A DNA stretch of 64,000 nt from an uncultured Acetatifactor sp. (GTDB taxonomy: Bacteria > Bacillota > Clostridia > Lachnospirales > Lachnospiraceae), in assembly GCA_910589035.1 (NCBI GenBank), contig CAJUSI010000026.1, positions 124,001 through 188,000 on the forward strand, read 5' to 3'. A program made the position numbers and the translations under genes. Positions 18,015 through 29,980 of the stretch are shown one piece after another (the stretch's first letter is position 1; each line of letters starts with the position of its first letter). The notes below the pieces were generated by a model. The model was not told the DNA's origin and did not search any database. It was given only the letters and a program-made list of their open reading frames with translations.

Positions 18015-20195
18015 TCACCCTATGGCCCTGAATTCTATCTGGACAGCCCCGTATTCTCCCATTTCCATGGGAACGGGAATCCCTCCCTTCATCAGGGAAG
18101 AGCCATAATAACGCTCCCCGGACTCCGTATTCTCATATAGGGTCTCCGGGTTTAATCCCTTGAGCTTCACATAATGTACCGGCATATTTCCATGGATCTC
18201 CAGAGCCGCCGCATTAAAAAGCGCATTCCTTCCATCCTCCGAAACGATCATCCAGGCGGCAAAAGGACTCTGAAAGGGATCCGATAGACGGTAGTATTCC
18301 CCCTGCCGGATTAAACTTTCATGCTTTTTATACTGTCTGATCTGTTCCTTTACCTCTTCCTTTTCCTCCTCTGTCAGCTTAGCGGGGTCAAGCTCATAGC
18401 CGAAGGTGCCCGCCATGGCCACAATGCCCCTGGTGTGCAGCGGTGTGCTGCGTCCTGTCTGATGGTTGGGCACCGCGGACACATGGGAACCTACCGCGGA
18501 TACCGGATAGAAGAAGGAGGTGCCGTACTGAATCCGCAGCCGGTCCGCCGCATCCGTATTGTCGCTGCACCAGATCTGAGGCGTATAGAACAGCATCCCC
18601 GCATCAAATCTGCCGCCCCCGCCGCTGCAGCCCTCTATCAATGTATCGGGATACCTGGCCGTAAGCTTCTCCAGGAAGTCATACACGCCCAGCATGTAGT
18701 CGTAGCTTACCTTTCCCTGCACGGTTTCCGAAGAGTACACATCGGACATGCTCCGGTTCATATCCCATTTAATATATTCAATTCTGCCCTGGTCCAGCAC
18801 GCTGCATATCTGCTCGAAGATACAGTCCCTCACATCCTTCCTGGTAAAATCCAGGATCAGCTGGTTCCTGCTCCGCACCGGCCTTCTCCCGGGAATCCGC
18901 AGCACCCAGTCGGGGTGCTCCCTGTAAAGCCTGCTGTCCTCGGAGACCATCTCCGGTTCAATCCAGATACCGAATTTCACACCGAAGCCATGGATCCTCT
19001 CGATCATTTCCCCCAGAGTACATCCAAGCTTTTCCTCATTCACATACCAGTCCCCCAGACCGCTGTTGTCGTCATCCCGCTTTCCAAACCAGCCGTCATC
19101 CATGACCACCATATCGATTCCCAGCCGGGCAGAGGCCTCCGCCAGTCTGCAAATGCCCTCCCCGTTGAAATCAAAGTAAGAAGCCTCCCAGCTGTTGAGA
19201 AGCACCGGTCTGGTCCGGTCTTTATACTTTCCTCTGCAGATGTGCTCCCTGATACAGCGGTGGAAGCAGCGGGACAGGGCTCCGAAGCCTTTCTCCGTAT
19301 ATCCCAGAATCGTCTCCGGAACCACAAGAGTCTCTCCCGGCTCCAGGGGATAGTGAAACAGGTCGCTGTGCAGACCCATAATCACTCTGGTCTGGTCATA
19401 CTGATCCTTCTCCGCCTCGCAGAGAAAGTTTCCGCTGTACACAAAAATCATTCCGTAGCAGCTTCCGTGATCCTCCGCAATCTCCCTGTCCGCAAGAATC
19501 ACCGCCGGATTATACTGGTGGCTGGAGGCGCCCCTGCGGCTTCCCACCGCCTGAGTGGCATGGGCAATTCCGGTGCGCTGTAAATTGCGCTCCATGGCAT
19601 GCCTGCCGTAAAAGCTGATCAGATCATATTCCCCGTACAGGAAATCAAGGCAGGCGGAGGCGGCCTTTTCCACGGTAAAACCGGCCTCCCCACCATTGCG
19701 GATAACCGTGCTCCTTGTGATGATATCCTCCCCTTCCAGCACCCCGTACAGAAGCTGTACCTGCGCTCCGCTGACGGAGTCCTGCAGCAGGATTTCCAGG
19801 GTCTGGGCCTCCTGTTCGCCGGCATATACCGCAGGAAGCCCCTTCAGGCCGTATTTTCCGGCCCTGATCTCATGGCTCACATAGCGTAAATCACAGCATT
19901 CGGAACCGTCCTCATTGCGGATGACAAGGGCGGTATTGCGGTAATCCCCGGTTCCCATACAGGGATATTCCTGGGGCAGTGCGTCCAGGGAATAGGTTCT
20001 GTCCGGCCCCGCGTCATGGGGATTCCCGGAAAAGCCCCTGTCCCGGAAGGTCAGCAGGTAGTCCGCATTGCCCTGTATTTTTCCTCCGTAATATAAATGC
20101 AGGAGGAATCCGTACTTATCCACCTTCATTTGATAGGTGGTATGCTTCGTGTGCAGTGTAAAAATCCTGTTTTCCTGGTCATAATAAATTGCCAT
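18015..20195 (-). CDS. GH36 alpha-galactosidase
   Basis: A 726-residue enzyme, the normal length for bacterial GH36. The start at 20195 (MAIYYDQENR) is preferred over an upstream ATG lying in low-complexity DNA. An N-terminal beta-sandwich (1-~330) precedes the TIM barrel. The nucleophile is D478 in YIKWDMNRSM; the acid/base is D545 in CSDNTDAADR. SGGGGRFD is also family-typical. No signal peptide is present, so it works on alpha-galactosides after uptake (raffinose, melibiose or galactosyl glycans). It lies downstream of a sugar permease and an oppositely oriented AraC regulator. Confidence 0.92.
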   Translation of the reverse strand: MAIYYDQENRIFTLHTKHTTYQMKVDKYGFLLHLYYGGKIQGNADYLLTFRDRGFSGNPHDAGPDRTYSLDALPQEYPCMGTGDYRNTALVIRNEDGSECCDLRYVSHEIRAGKYGLKGLPAVYAGEQEAQTLEILLQDSVSGAQVQLLYGVLEGEDIITRSTVIRNGGEAGFTVEKAASACLDFLYGEYDLISFYGRHAMERNLQRTGIAHATQAVGSRRGASSHQYNPAVILADREIAEDHGSCYGMIFVYSGNFLCEAEKDQYDQTRVIMGLHSDLFHYPLEPGETLVVPETILGYTEKGFGALSRCFHRCIREHICRGKYKDRTRPVLLNSWEASYFDFNGEGICRLAEASARLGIDMVVMDDGWFGKRDDDNSGLGDWYVNEEKLGCTLGEMIERIHGFGVKFGIWIEPEMVSEDSRLYREHPDWVLRIPGRRPVRSRNQLILDFTRKDVRDCIFEQICSVLDQGRIEYIKWDMNRSMSDVYSSETVQGKVSYDYMLGVYDFLEKLTARYPDTLIEGCSGGGGRFDAGMLFYTPQIWCSDNTDAADRLRIQYGTSFFYPVSAVGSHVSAVPNHQTGRSTPLHTRGIVAMAGTFGYELDPAKLTEEEKEEVKEQIRQYKKHESLIRQGEYYRLSDPFQSPFAAWMIVSEDGRNALFNAAALEIHGNMPVHYVKLKGLNPETLYENTESGERYYGSSLMKGGIPVPMEMGEYGAVQIEFRAIG

Positions 20196-20245
20196 ATTTC
20201 TACCGCCTTCTCGACATTTCTGTAAGCCATGATTCCGGGCCGGCA

Positions 20246-20340
20246 TGCTCCGGTTTGGTTTTGGTTTTCGATTCCGGTTTCGGTTCCAATTCCGATTCCG
20301 GTTCAATTTCCTGTTTCTGTTTCTGTTTCCAATCCTATTC
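20246..20340. repeat. Degenerate hexameric low-complexity tract
   Basis: About 95 bp built of GGTTTC/GATTCC/GGTTCC/GTTTCT-like units, before the GH36 start. Read through on the minus strand it would encode an Asn-Arg/Lys-Pro repeat, but no ribosome site supports translation. Such a tract may vary in length by slippage and alter the permease to GH36 spacing. Confidence 0.5.
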
Positions 20341-20456
20341 TACTACAGGATGGCAGATACTTCCACCTTTTTTTGCCGCCGCATTTTGCGCGTTTTGTGC
20401 TCCGCAGGCGGGAAATCATTCCGGATAATATATATTCGGTTCGAATATCCCCTGTT

Positions 20457-21302
20457 TTATTTCACCGCCCCGTTGGTGACTCCGTTGAGAATCTGCTTCT
20501 GGCAGATCATATAGAACACCAGAATCGGAATCAGCGACAGCAGGTAGGAGGCAAATGCCAGATTATAGTTTGTGCCGAACTGGGACTGGAAATTCAGCTG
20601 AGCCAGGGGCAATGTATTTTCCCCGGAGCCCGCCATAATGATCAGGGGCATCATCACATCGTTCCATACGGCCAGCGCCGTAATTACGGCTACCGTTGCG
20701 TGCATGGGTCCCATAATGGGAAATATGATCTTCCAGTAGGTCTTCCAGGTGGAAGCGCCGTCCACCCTGGCTGCCTCCTCCAGCGCCATGGGAATGTTCA
20801 CCAGGTATCCGGAATACAGCATAATGTTCATGGGCATGTAGAACACCACATAAAGAATAATCACCCCCACCCAGTTGGCCAGATGCAGCTCCGCCGTCTG
20901 CTTTGCCAGAGGCATCATCAGAATGGCAAAAGGCACAAACATACCGCTTACTATAAAGAGATAGACAAATCCGTAAAATTTGCTGTGGGCCTTATTCCGC
21001 CCCAGGGCATATCCCATCAGGGAATGGATCACCACGGATAACACGATGGTGCTCACGGAGATCAGCAGGCTGTTGCGCAGCGAATGCCAGAAATCCGTCA
21101 CCCTCATGGCCTCCCGGAAATTGTCCAGGCTCCAGGTCTTCGGCAGGGACAGGATGCCGCTGATGCTGTTGGTCATCTCGGAGGGCTGCTTAAAGGCGAT
21201 GACAACGGTCATGTACAGCGGGAAGATAATGGTGGAAAGTCCCAAAATCAGCAGGATCATCACTGTTCTGTTGGATTTTCCTATTGAAGATGTATGTTTC
21301 AT
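20457..21302 (-). CDS. Carbohydrate ABC transporter permease (CUT1, MalG-like)
   Basis: A 281-residue membrane protein with six predicted helices. It has the EAA loop EEAARVDGASTWKTYWKI near residue 185 that docks to the ATPase. It ends in NGVTNGAVK, typical of MalG-type subunits. RBS AGGAGG. Family members pair with a MalF-type permease, a binding protein and an ATPase. None of these is adjacent: the upstream gene is divergent and the downstream gene is GH36. It therefore either borrows partners from elsewhere or is a leftover of a larger operon. The substrate is probably an alpha-galactoside, by context. Confidence 0.88.
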   Translation of the reverse strand: MKHTSSIGKSNRTVMILLILGLSTIIFPLYMTVVIAFKQPSEMTNSISGILSLPKTWSLDNFREAMRVTDFWHSLRNSLLISVSTIVLSVVIHSLMGYALGRNKAHSKFYGFVYLFIVSGMFVPFAILMMPLAKQTAELHLANWVGVIILYVVFYMPMNIMLYSGYLVNIPMALEEAARVDGASTWKTYWKIIFPIMGPMHATVAVITALAVWNDVMMPLIIMAGSGENTLPLAQLNFQSQFGTNYNLAFASYLLSLIPILVFYMICQKQILNGVTNGAVK

Positions 21303-21605
21303 AGCTGCTCCTCCTTCGAACCGGAAAATTTCATCTGGGCCACAGCGTCCTCTCCTTATTTTTTGATGGGTCTATCTTAACATACCTTTATGCTATGGAA
21401 AATAGCAGTATTTTTGCAGTTTTATGCCAATATTCTATATTTTCTCTTTTTATTTAAAGTCATCTAGCATTTTGGTATATATTGCCATATAATTATTGTC
21501 AGAATATTTGCCGCTACAATACATCCGTATCCGGCAGAGTCTGCTATAGAGGCAATAAAACGGAACCGGAGAAACCGGATTTTTCTCCAGAATGCGGGGT
21601 GGTTT
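21303..21605. promoter_or_regulatory. Divergent control region between permease and AraC regulator
   Basis: A 303-bp AT-rich gap with no gene. For the plus-strand regulator a perfect -10, TATAAT (21488-21493), has a weak -35 (TAGCAT) at 17-bp spacing. For the permease, AGGAGG lies before its ATG, with a possible -10 (TAAGAT) near 21375. An AraC half-site would be expected here but I cannot identify one with confidence. Confidence 0.4.
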
Positions 21606-22499
21606 ATGAGCGAATTTCTTTTTTCCGTCTTTCCCAGTGAGAATTTCATCGATTTGGGGTTATACCAGTTTGGCTGGGAACAGTGCGATCCCTCCCATTC
21701 CTTCGGTCCGGCCGCCAGAAATCATTATCTCTTCCACCTGTGCCTTTCGGGCACGGGACGGCTGTATGCAGAAAATAAAGAGGGAAAATCGGTCTGTTAT
21801 CAGATCAAAAGCGGACAGGGGTTCTTTCTCTTCCCCAATCAGATCTGCACTTATATTGCGGATCGGGAGCTTCCATGGGAATATGTCTGGATAGAATTTG
21901 ACGGGCTGCGGGTAAAGGAGACCATAGAGCTGGCGGGCTTTCATCCGAACCAGCCCGTGTATAAGGCCCGCTACAAGGATATTTACGAGACTATGAAGGA
22001 AGAAATGCTGTATATCGTCAATCACAAAAACGAGTCCCCTTTTCATCTGATCGGGCATCTCTATCTGTTTATCGACAGCCTGGTGCGCTCCTCCACCTCA
22101 GTTCAGCCGGGCATGGGAAACCGCCTGAGGGATTTTTATATCAAGGAGGCTTTCTCCTTCATCGAACAGAATTTTCAGAATGATATTTCCGTGGAGGATA
22201 TTGCGTCGGCCTGCGGACTCAACCGCAGCTACTTCGGGAAAATATTTCATGAGAGCATGGGCAAAACTCCCCAGGAATTCCTCATCTCCTACCGCATGAC
22301 CAAGGCCACCGAGCTTTTGCTGCTCACGGACCTGTCCATCTCCGATATCGGAAACGTGGTGGGGTATTCCAATCAGCTGCATTTTTCCAGGGCCTTCAAG
22401 AATGTCTATCAGGTCTCCCCCAGGCAGTGGCGCAATGAGCACGGGGGCGGCAAAAAGCGGCAGGAAGCCTGCCGCCCTCCGGTCAAACCCGACCCGTAG
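21606..22499 (+). CDS. AraC-family transcriptional regulator
   Basis: A 297-residue protein. Residues ~20-110 form a cupin-like sugar-sensing half (HYLFHLCLSGTGRL, GQGFFLFPNQ). The C-terminal ~100 residues carry two helix-turn-helix motifs of HTH_18: ISVEDIASACGLNRSYFGKI, and DIGNVVGYSNQLHFSRAFK, followed by the invariant VSPRQWR. It is divergent from the permease/GH36 genes, the classic arrangement for a regulator activating them on alpha-galactoside binding (inference). The final residues are basic and Pro-rich. Confidence 0.9.
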   Translation: MSEFLFSVFPSENFIDLGLYQFGWEQCDPSHSFGPAARNHYLFHLCLSGTGRLYAENKEGKSVCYQIKSGQGFFLFPNQICTYIADRELPWEYVWIEFDGLRVKETIELAGFHPNQPVYKARYKDIYETMKEEMLYIVNHKNESPFHLIGHLYLFIDSLVRSSTSVQPGMGNRLRDFYIKEAFSFIEQNFQNDISVEDIASACGLNRSYFGKIFHESMGKTPQEFLISYRMTKATELLLLTDLSISDIGNVVGYSNQLHFSRAFKNVYQVSPRQWRNEHGGGKKRQEACRPPVKPDP

Positions 22500-22564
22500 C
22501 CGTATCATAAAGCCCTCTCCCGCAGAAGGGACTATTATTTTCCGTCAGCCGCATCCTTCCGCCC

Positions 22565-24163
22565 TCACAGAAGGGGAGCCGCCACCTTCATCAGCGCTCC
22601 GGTGAGCTTCACCGTCCACTTTTCCTTCCGAATCGTCTCCGGCGTCACCTGCCGGCATTTGGAAAGCGTGGACTGGAAATCCTCCTCAATTTGGGGAATG
22701 CAGGATACGCCGTACAGATAGGCTGCGCATTCAAAATGGTGGTAAAGGCTGCGGTAATCCAGATTGATGGTTCCCACCACGGCCTCCCTGGTATCGCTCA
22801 CGAAGACCTTGGCGTGGACAAAGCCAGGGGTGTATTCGTAGATTTTAATTCCGGATTCCAGCAGAGAGGCATAGTGGGTCTTTGCCAGAGCATAGGGAAT
22901 CTTCTTATCCGGAATTCCGGGCAGGATCAGCGCAACCTCCACGCCCCGTTCCGCCGCGTACTTCAGGGCGGTCTCCATCTCCCGGTTCAGAATCAGGTAG
23001 GGCGTCATGATATGTACATATTTTACGGCCCGGTTGAGAATGTCCATATAGACTCTCTCCCCCAGCCGGTCATCGTCCAGGGGGCAGTCCCCGTAGGGAA
23101 CCACAAAGCCCCCGGCGCCTTCCGCGGGCTTTGCCGGGCAGGCAAGCACCTTTTTAAAATCCGGCTGCTTCTCGTCCAGATTCCACATCTGCAGAAACAT
23201 CAGGGTAAAGCTCCTGGCCGCTTCTCCTTTCACCATGACGGCGGTATCCTTCCAGTGGCCGAACCTGGAGGTACGGTTGATATATTCGTCGGAGAGATTC
23301 ACGCCCCCGGTAAAGGCAGTATGTCCGTCGATCACCAGGATCTTGCGGTGGTCCCTGTAATTGTAATGGGTGGAGATAAAGGGCATCACCGGGGAAAACA
23401 CCTTACATCGAATTCCCAGTCCGCGCAAAAGCCCGGGATACTTTTTGGGCAGGAGGGCAAATTCGCAGGTGCCGTCGTAGAGCATGCGCACGTCCACGCC
23501 CTCCTTTGCCTTTCTGGCCAGTATCTCCAGCACTTCCCCCCACATGAGCCCTTCCGAGACAATGAAATACTCCAGATAGATGAAATGCTCCGCCTGTTCC
23601 AGCTGCCGCAGCATTTCGGCAAACTTATCCTCCCCCAGGGGAAAATAGGTCACCCGGGTTCTGTCATATACCGGATGGCAGCCGCTTCTGCCGATATAGC
23701 GCACCAGGGACGCGGCCCCCGGGCATTCCCGTTCCAGCGCCTCATAGACCGGCCGGGACTGGGGAATCTCCTCCTTTGTCATGTCCATGATCTGGCTGAA
23801 CCGGGCCTTCAGGGCCCTGTGCCCCACCTCTCTCTGGGTATACCAGTATAGCAGCGCTCCGAACACAGGCATCAGCATAAGAATCACCAGCCATGTGATC
23901 TTCACCACAGGATCCATTTGGCTGTTCAGCAGATACAGTACAACGGCAATGCTGAATAATACCATCCCGCTGAACACATGGGGCCAATATTCCTTAAACC
24001 AGTTGAACAATCCCACAAGAAATGCAGCCTGCAGCAGTATCAGAAGCAGAAAGAGGCCCATACGGCTGAATACGGCGCGGATTATTCCCTTTTGCCCTTT
24101 TTTTAACAGGCGTATTCCCATATTTTCATTCTCTTCGTTCCTGTACATCTCTGATTTCTCCAT
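22565..24163 (-). CDS. cls: Cardiolipin synthase (phospholipase D superfamily)
   Basis: A 532-residue protein. Two or three N-terminal membrane helices (residues ~30-110) precede the catalytic part. Both HKD motifs are intact: HRKILVIDGHTAFTGG and HAKVFVSDTREAVVG, each followed by the family's NL(S/D) stretch. The enzyme joins two phosphatidylglycerol molecules to give cardiolipin at the inner membrane. An alternative start 15 nt downstream (24148) has a better-spaced GGAG, so the first five residues are uncertain. It follows the GH13 gene by 62 bp on the same strand, without an obvious functional tie. Confidence 0.92.
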   Translation of the reverse strand: MEKSEMYRNEENENMGIRLLKKGQKGIIRAVFSRMGLFLLLILLQAAFLVGLFNWFKEYWPHVFSGMVLFSIAVVLYLLNSQMDPVVKITWLVILMLMPVFGALLYWYTQREVGHRALKARFSQIMDMTKEEIPQSRPVYEALERECPGAASLVRYIGRSGCHPVYDRTRVTYFPLGEDKFAEMLRQLEQAEHFIYLEYFIVSEGLMWGEVLEILARKAKEGVDVRMLYDGTCEFALLPKKYPGLLRGLGIRCKVFSPVMPFISTHYNYRDHRKILVIDGHTAFTGGVNLSDEYINRTSRFGHWKDTAVMVKGEAARSFTLMFLQMWNLDEKQPDFKKVLACPAKPAEGAGGFVVPYGDCPLDDDRLGERVYMDILNRAVKYVHIMTPYLILNREMETALKYAAERGVEVALILPGIPDKKIPYALAKTHYASLLESGIKIYEYTPGFVHAKVFVSDTREAVVGTINLDYRSLYHHFECAAYLYGVSCIPQIEEDFQSTLSKCRQVTPETIRKEKWTVKLTGALMKVAAPLL

Positions 24164-24225
24164 TCCGTATTTCTTTGTTGCTTTTTTGTATTTTTCTGTC
24201 TTTTCTGTATTTTTGTGCGTTTTCC

Positions 24226-26061
24226 CTATATTTTCTTCAGATAATAGAATCCGTAGGGAAGGAGGCTGATATGCTTCAATCCCGTCTCCTGGCCGGAGAG
24301 CATTTCCCTGTAGACTCCCTCCGTGTCCTCCAGACTTATATGTCTTTCCTCTTCGCTGAAATTAAAGAGACCTATGATTTCTTCCCCTTCCAGTGCTCTT
24401 TTGATGCAGAGCACAGACCGGTCTCCGGTCTCCACGGTCCGGGTCTCCGCTTCGGATACGAAGACCTTCTCCTTTTTCCGAATCTGCTCCAGACAGCTCA
24501 GGCTCCGGAAGATTCTTCCTTCCACGGTATCCGGATTTGAAATATTTTCCGCCTGCTTCCAGTTCATTTTCCCCCGGTGGAGGTATCTGGAGTCCGCAGC
24601 CCTGGCCGGGTCTTCCTTATAGGTATAGTCGTTCACCTGCCCTATTTCGTCCCCGCTGTAGAGCACCGGAATTCCGGACTGCAGGAACATATAGGCATGG
24701 AGCATAATATCCAGATCCTCCGCCTGCTCCATCATGCGGGGATTTCCCTCGAAGCCGGCCCTTTCTATCCCGCACATGGAGGCGGTGGTTCCGCAGAACC
24801 TGGCATCGCCGGTCACCGGATCCGCATTGTAAAGCTCTCCCCGGCTGTTGCTGCCCCCCGCATATCCCTGAAAATAATCATTCAGGTACTGCTTGTGAGA
24901 GCGCTCCTCCATTCCCTGAGCCGCCAGTGTTTTGTAGTCAAGTCCCCAGCCGATATCGTCATGGCAGCGGAGATAATTCAGGAACAGATATTCCCCGGGC
25001 AGGGAATTTACAATGTCAAGCTGCCGCTTCAGAAGGCTCACGTCCCTGGTGGCTACGGTATGCCAGGTGGTTGCCATGGTGGTGACATTATACAGCATAT
25101 GGCATTCCGGCTTTTCCAGGGTTCCGAAATAGGGAACCACCTTCTCCGGCTCCATCACCACCTCCCCCAGCAGAAGAATGCCGGGGCATACGATCTCTGA
25201 GATCATGCGCATCATGCGCACAATGGTATGTACCTGCTGAAGGTTCCGGCATGGCGTATTCAGCTCCTTCCAGATATAGGGGACAGCGTCGATGCGGACG
25301 ATGTCAACGCCCCGGTTGGCCAGATAGAGAAAATTGTACATCATTTCGTTGAAAACTCTGGGATTCCTGTAATTCAGATCCCACTGGTAGGGATAGAAGG
25401 TAGTCATGACATAATGCCCCGCGTCGGGAAGCCATGTGAAATTCCCCGGCGCTGTGGTGGGAAATACCTGGGGCACCGTTTTCTCATATTGGGAGGGAAT
25501 CTCTCCGTTGTCATAGAAAAAATAGCGGCTCATATATTCTCCGTCGCCGCTTCTGGCCTTCCTGGCCCACTCATGCTCCTCGGAGGTGTGGTTCATGACG
25601 AAATCCATACACACATTGATTCCCTTTTTATGGCAGGCTGCGGTGAGCTCCTCCAGATCCTCCATGGAACCCAGGTCTTCCTGAACCTTCCTGAAATCCG
25701 ATACCGCATATCCTCCGTCGGACCTTTCCCTGGGAGTCTCCAGGAAGGGCATCAGATGAATATAGTTCACATTGCATTCTTCCAGATAATCCAGCCTGGA
25801 CTGCACGCCCTTCATATTTCCGGCGAAATTGTCAATATAAAACATCATTCCCAGCATGTCGTTGCCTTTGTACCAGTTCCCGGAGGCCTCCCGGTGAAGA
25901 TCGGAGGATTTCAGCTCCCCATTCCTTTCTTCATAAAAGCGCTCCATATGATCGCATAGCTCTGCGAACATGGACCCGTTGTCGTACAGTTCCATATAAA
26001 GCCAGCGCAGCTCGTCATGATGCCTTTCAAATCTTTTTCTGTAGATTTCCTTTTCCTTCAT
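24226..26061 (-). CDS. GH13 subfamily 4 alpha-amylase-type enzyme (amylosucrase-like)
   Basis: A 611-residue protein; start 26061 chosen for its AGGATGTGGGAGA site. Helical N-domain (1-~85), then a (beta/alpha)8 barrel. Motifs: MDFVMNHTSEEH (region I), DIVRIDAVPYIW (nucleophile D258), LLGEVVMEPEK (acid/base E300), LRCHDDIGW (region IV). HLMPFLETP, VFPTTAPGNFTW and TTFYPYQWDLNY match the GH13_4 amylosucrase / sucrose hydrolase group. The reaction is transfer or hydrolysis of glucosyl units from sucrose. No signal peptide, so cytoplasmic. Synthase and hydrolase activity cannot be told apart by eye. Confidence 0.85.
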   Translation of the reverse strand: MKEKEIYRKRFERHHDELRWLYMELYDNGSMFAELCDHMERFYEERNGELKSSDLHREASGNWYKGNDMLGMMFYIDNFAGNMKGVQSRLDYLEECNVNYIHLMPFLETPRERSDGGYAVSDFRKVQEDLGSMEDLEELTAACHKKGINVCMDFVMNHTSEEHEWARKARSGDGEYMSRYFFYDNGEIPSQYEKTVPQVFPTTAPGNFTWLPDAGHYVMTTFYPYQWDLNYRNPRVFNEMMYNFLYLANRGVDIVRIDAVPYIWKELNTPCRNLQQVHTIVRMMRMISEIVCPGILLLGEVVMEPEKVVPYFGTLEKPECHMLYNVTTMATTWHTVATRDVSLLKRQLDIVNSLPGEYLFLNYLRCHDDIGWGLDYKTLAAQGMEERSHKQYLNDYFQGYAGGSNSRGELYNADPVTGDARFCGTTASMCGIERAGFEGNPRMMEQAEDLDIMLHAYMFLQSGIPVLYSGDEIGQVNDYTYKEDPARAADSRYLHRGKMNWKQAENISNPDTVEGRIFRSLSCLEQIRKKEKVFVSEAETRTVETGDRSVLCIKRALEGEEIIGLFNFSEEERHISLEDTEGVYREMLSGQETGLKHISLLPYGFYYLKKI

Positions 26062-26270
26062 TCTCCCACATCCTGCCTTTCCTGATCGCACCGGACCGCC
26101 GGTTCTCCCGCAGCGGCGGAATACCGTTTCAGCCGGGCAATCCCTCTTTTCCCTCAATCCCAAAGCCATAGCAGCGAATCGAAATCCTGGCTTCCGATTC
26201 CAGCTGTTCTTGCCATATCCATCTCCTGATATCGGCTCTGCCCTGTATCCCTGCCTTTAGTATAGCTGAT

Positions 26271-26450
26271 TCACCGTGAAATTACAATTTGTTTTTCCTG
26301 TTCGTGAAAGTCCTCCGCATTCTCCGCAAAGCCGCCCCTCATCCCCACACCGGATTTCCTGCTGTCTGAATCGGCGCTGCTGTCTCCGGACAGTTTTCCG
26401 GAATCTCCGCATCCTGTCAGTATACTGCCAATCATAACCATATATTGCAT
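26271..26450 (-). pseudogene. Possible lipoprotein signal-peptide remnant
   Basis: A short frame opens with MQYMVMIGSILTGCGDSG, which looks like the end of a lipoprotein signal (lipobox ILTGC) and a Ser/Asp-rich linker, then stops after ~60 codons. No ribosome site or conserved domain is visible. It may be a decayed binding-protein gene or chance. The rest of the 26062-26615 gap holds a terminator and the GH13 leader. Confidence 0.25.
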
Positions 26451-26462
26451 GTTGACAGATTG

Positions 26463-26498
26463 AAAAAGAAGCCATGACCCTGCGGCCACGGCTTCTTT
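26463..26498 (-). terminator. Intrinsic terminator downstream of the GH2 gene
   Basis: On the minus strand AAAGAAGCCGTG pairs with CATGGCTTCTTTTT (one G-U type mismatch), loop ~10 nt, ending in a T-run. It lies ~118 bp after the GH2 stop. Confidence 0.8.
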
Positions 26499-26615
26499 CC
26501 TGTTTCTTTCTTATTTCCAAAACCTTAATTCATCTTCTGCGGCGCTGCAGAAAGCCAACAGCCCCGCCGCAGGCATGCCCGCCCGGCTCGCTGCCCGCAG
26601 AAATCCAGCTGCGTC

Positions 26616-29723
<3,108 letters not shown>

Positions 29724-29757
29724 TCAAAATGAAGTCTTTTGTATATATTAAAATCCG

Positions 29758-29935
29758 GCTTCCGGCCCGTCCGGGGCAGGCACTTCGCAACCGGATTCTG
29801 CGCCTCACTGCAAATGCTTCACTACTGATTTTTTGATTTCAGCCTGTCCGGCCAGGCGCTTTACAGCCAGATCCTGCGCCTCACTGCAAATGCCTTACTG
29901 CTGCTTTTATGGTTCCGGCCCATCCGGATCAGGGA
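29758..29935. repeat. Imperfect ~76-bp tandem repeat
   Basis: Two and a partial third copy of a ~76-bp unit between the GH2 and GH38 genes. GATTCTGCGCCTCACTGCAA at 29794 recurs as GATCCTGCGCCTCACTGCAA at 29870. TTCCGGCCCGTCCGG at 29760 recurs near 29913. No gene is visible in it. It probably arose by local duplication. Confidence 0.6.
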
Positions 29936-29980
29936 ACAGGCCGGAATCCTTGTACAAAGATTTTTGCCGCGAAGTATTGC

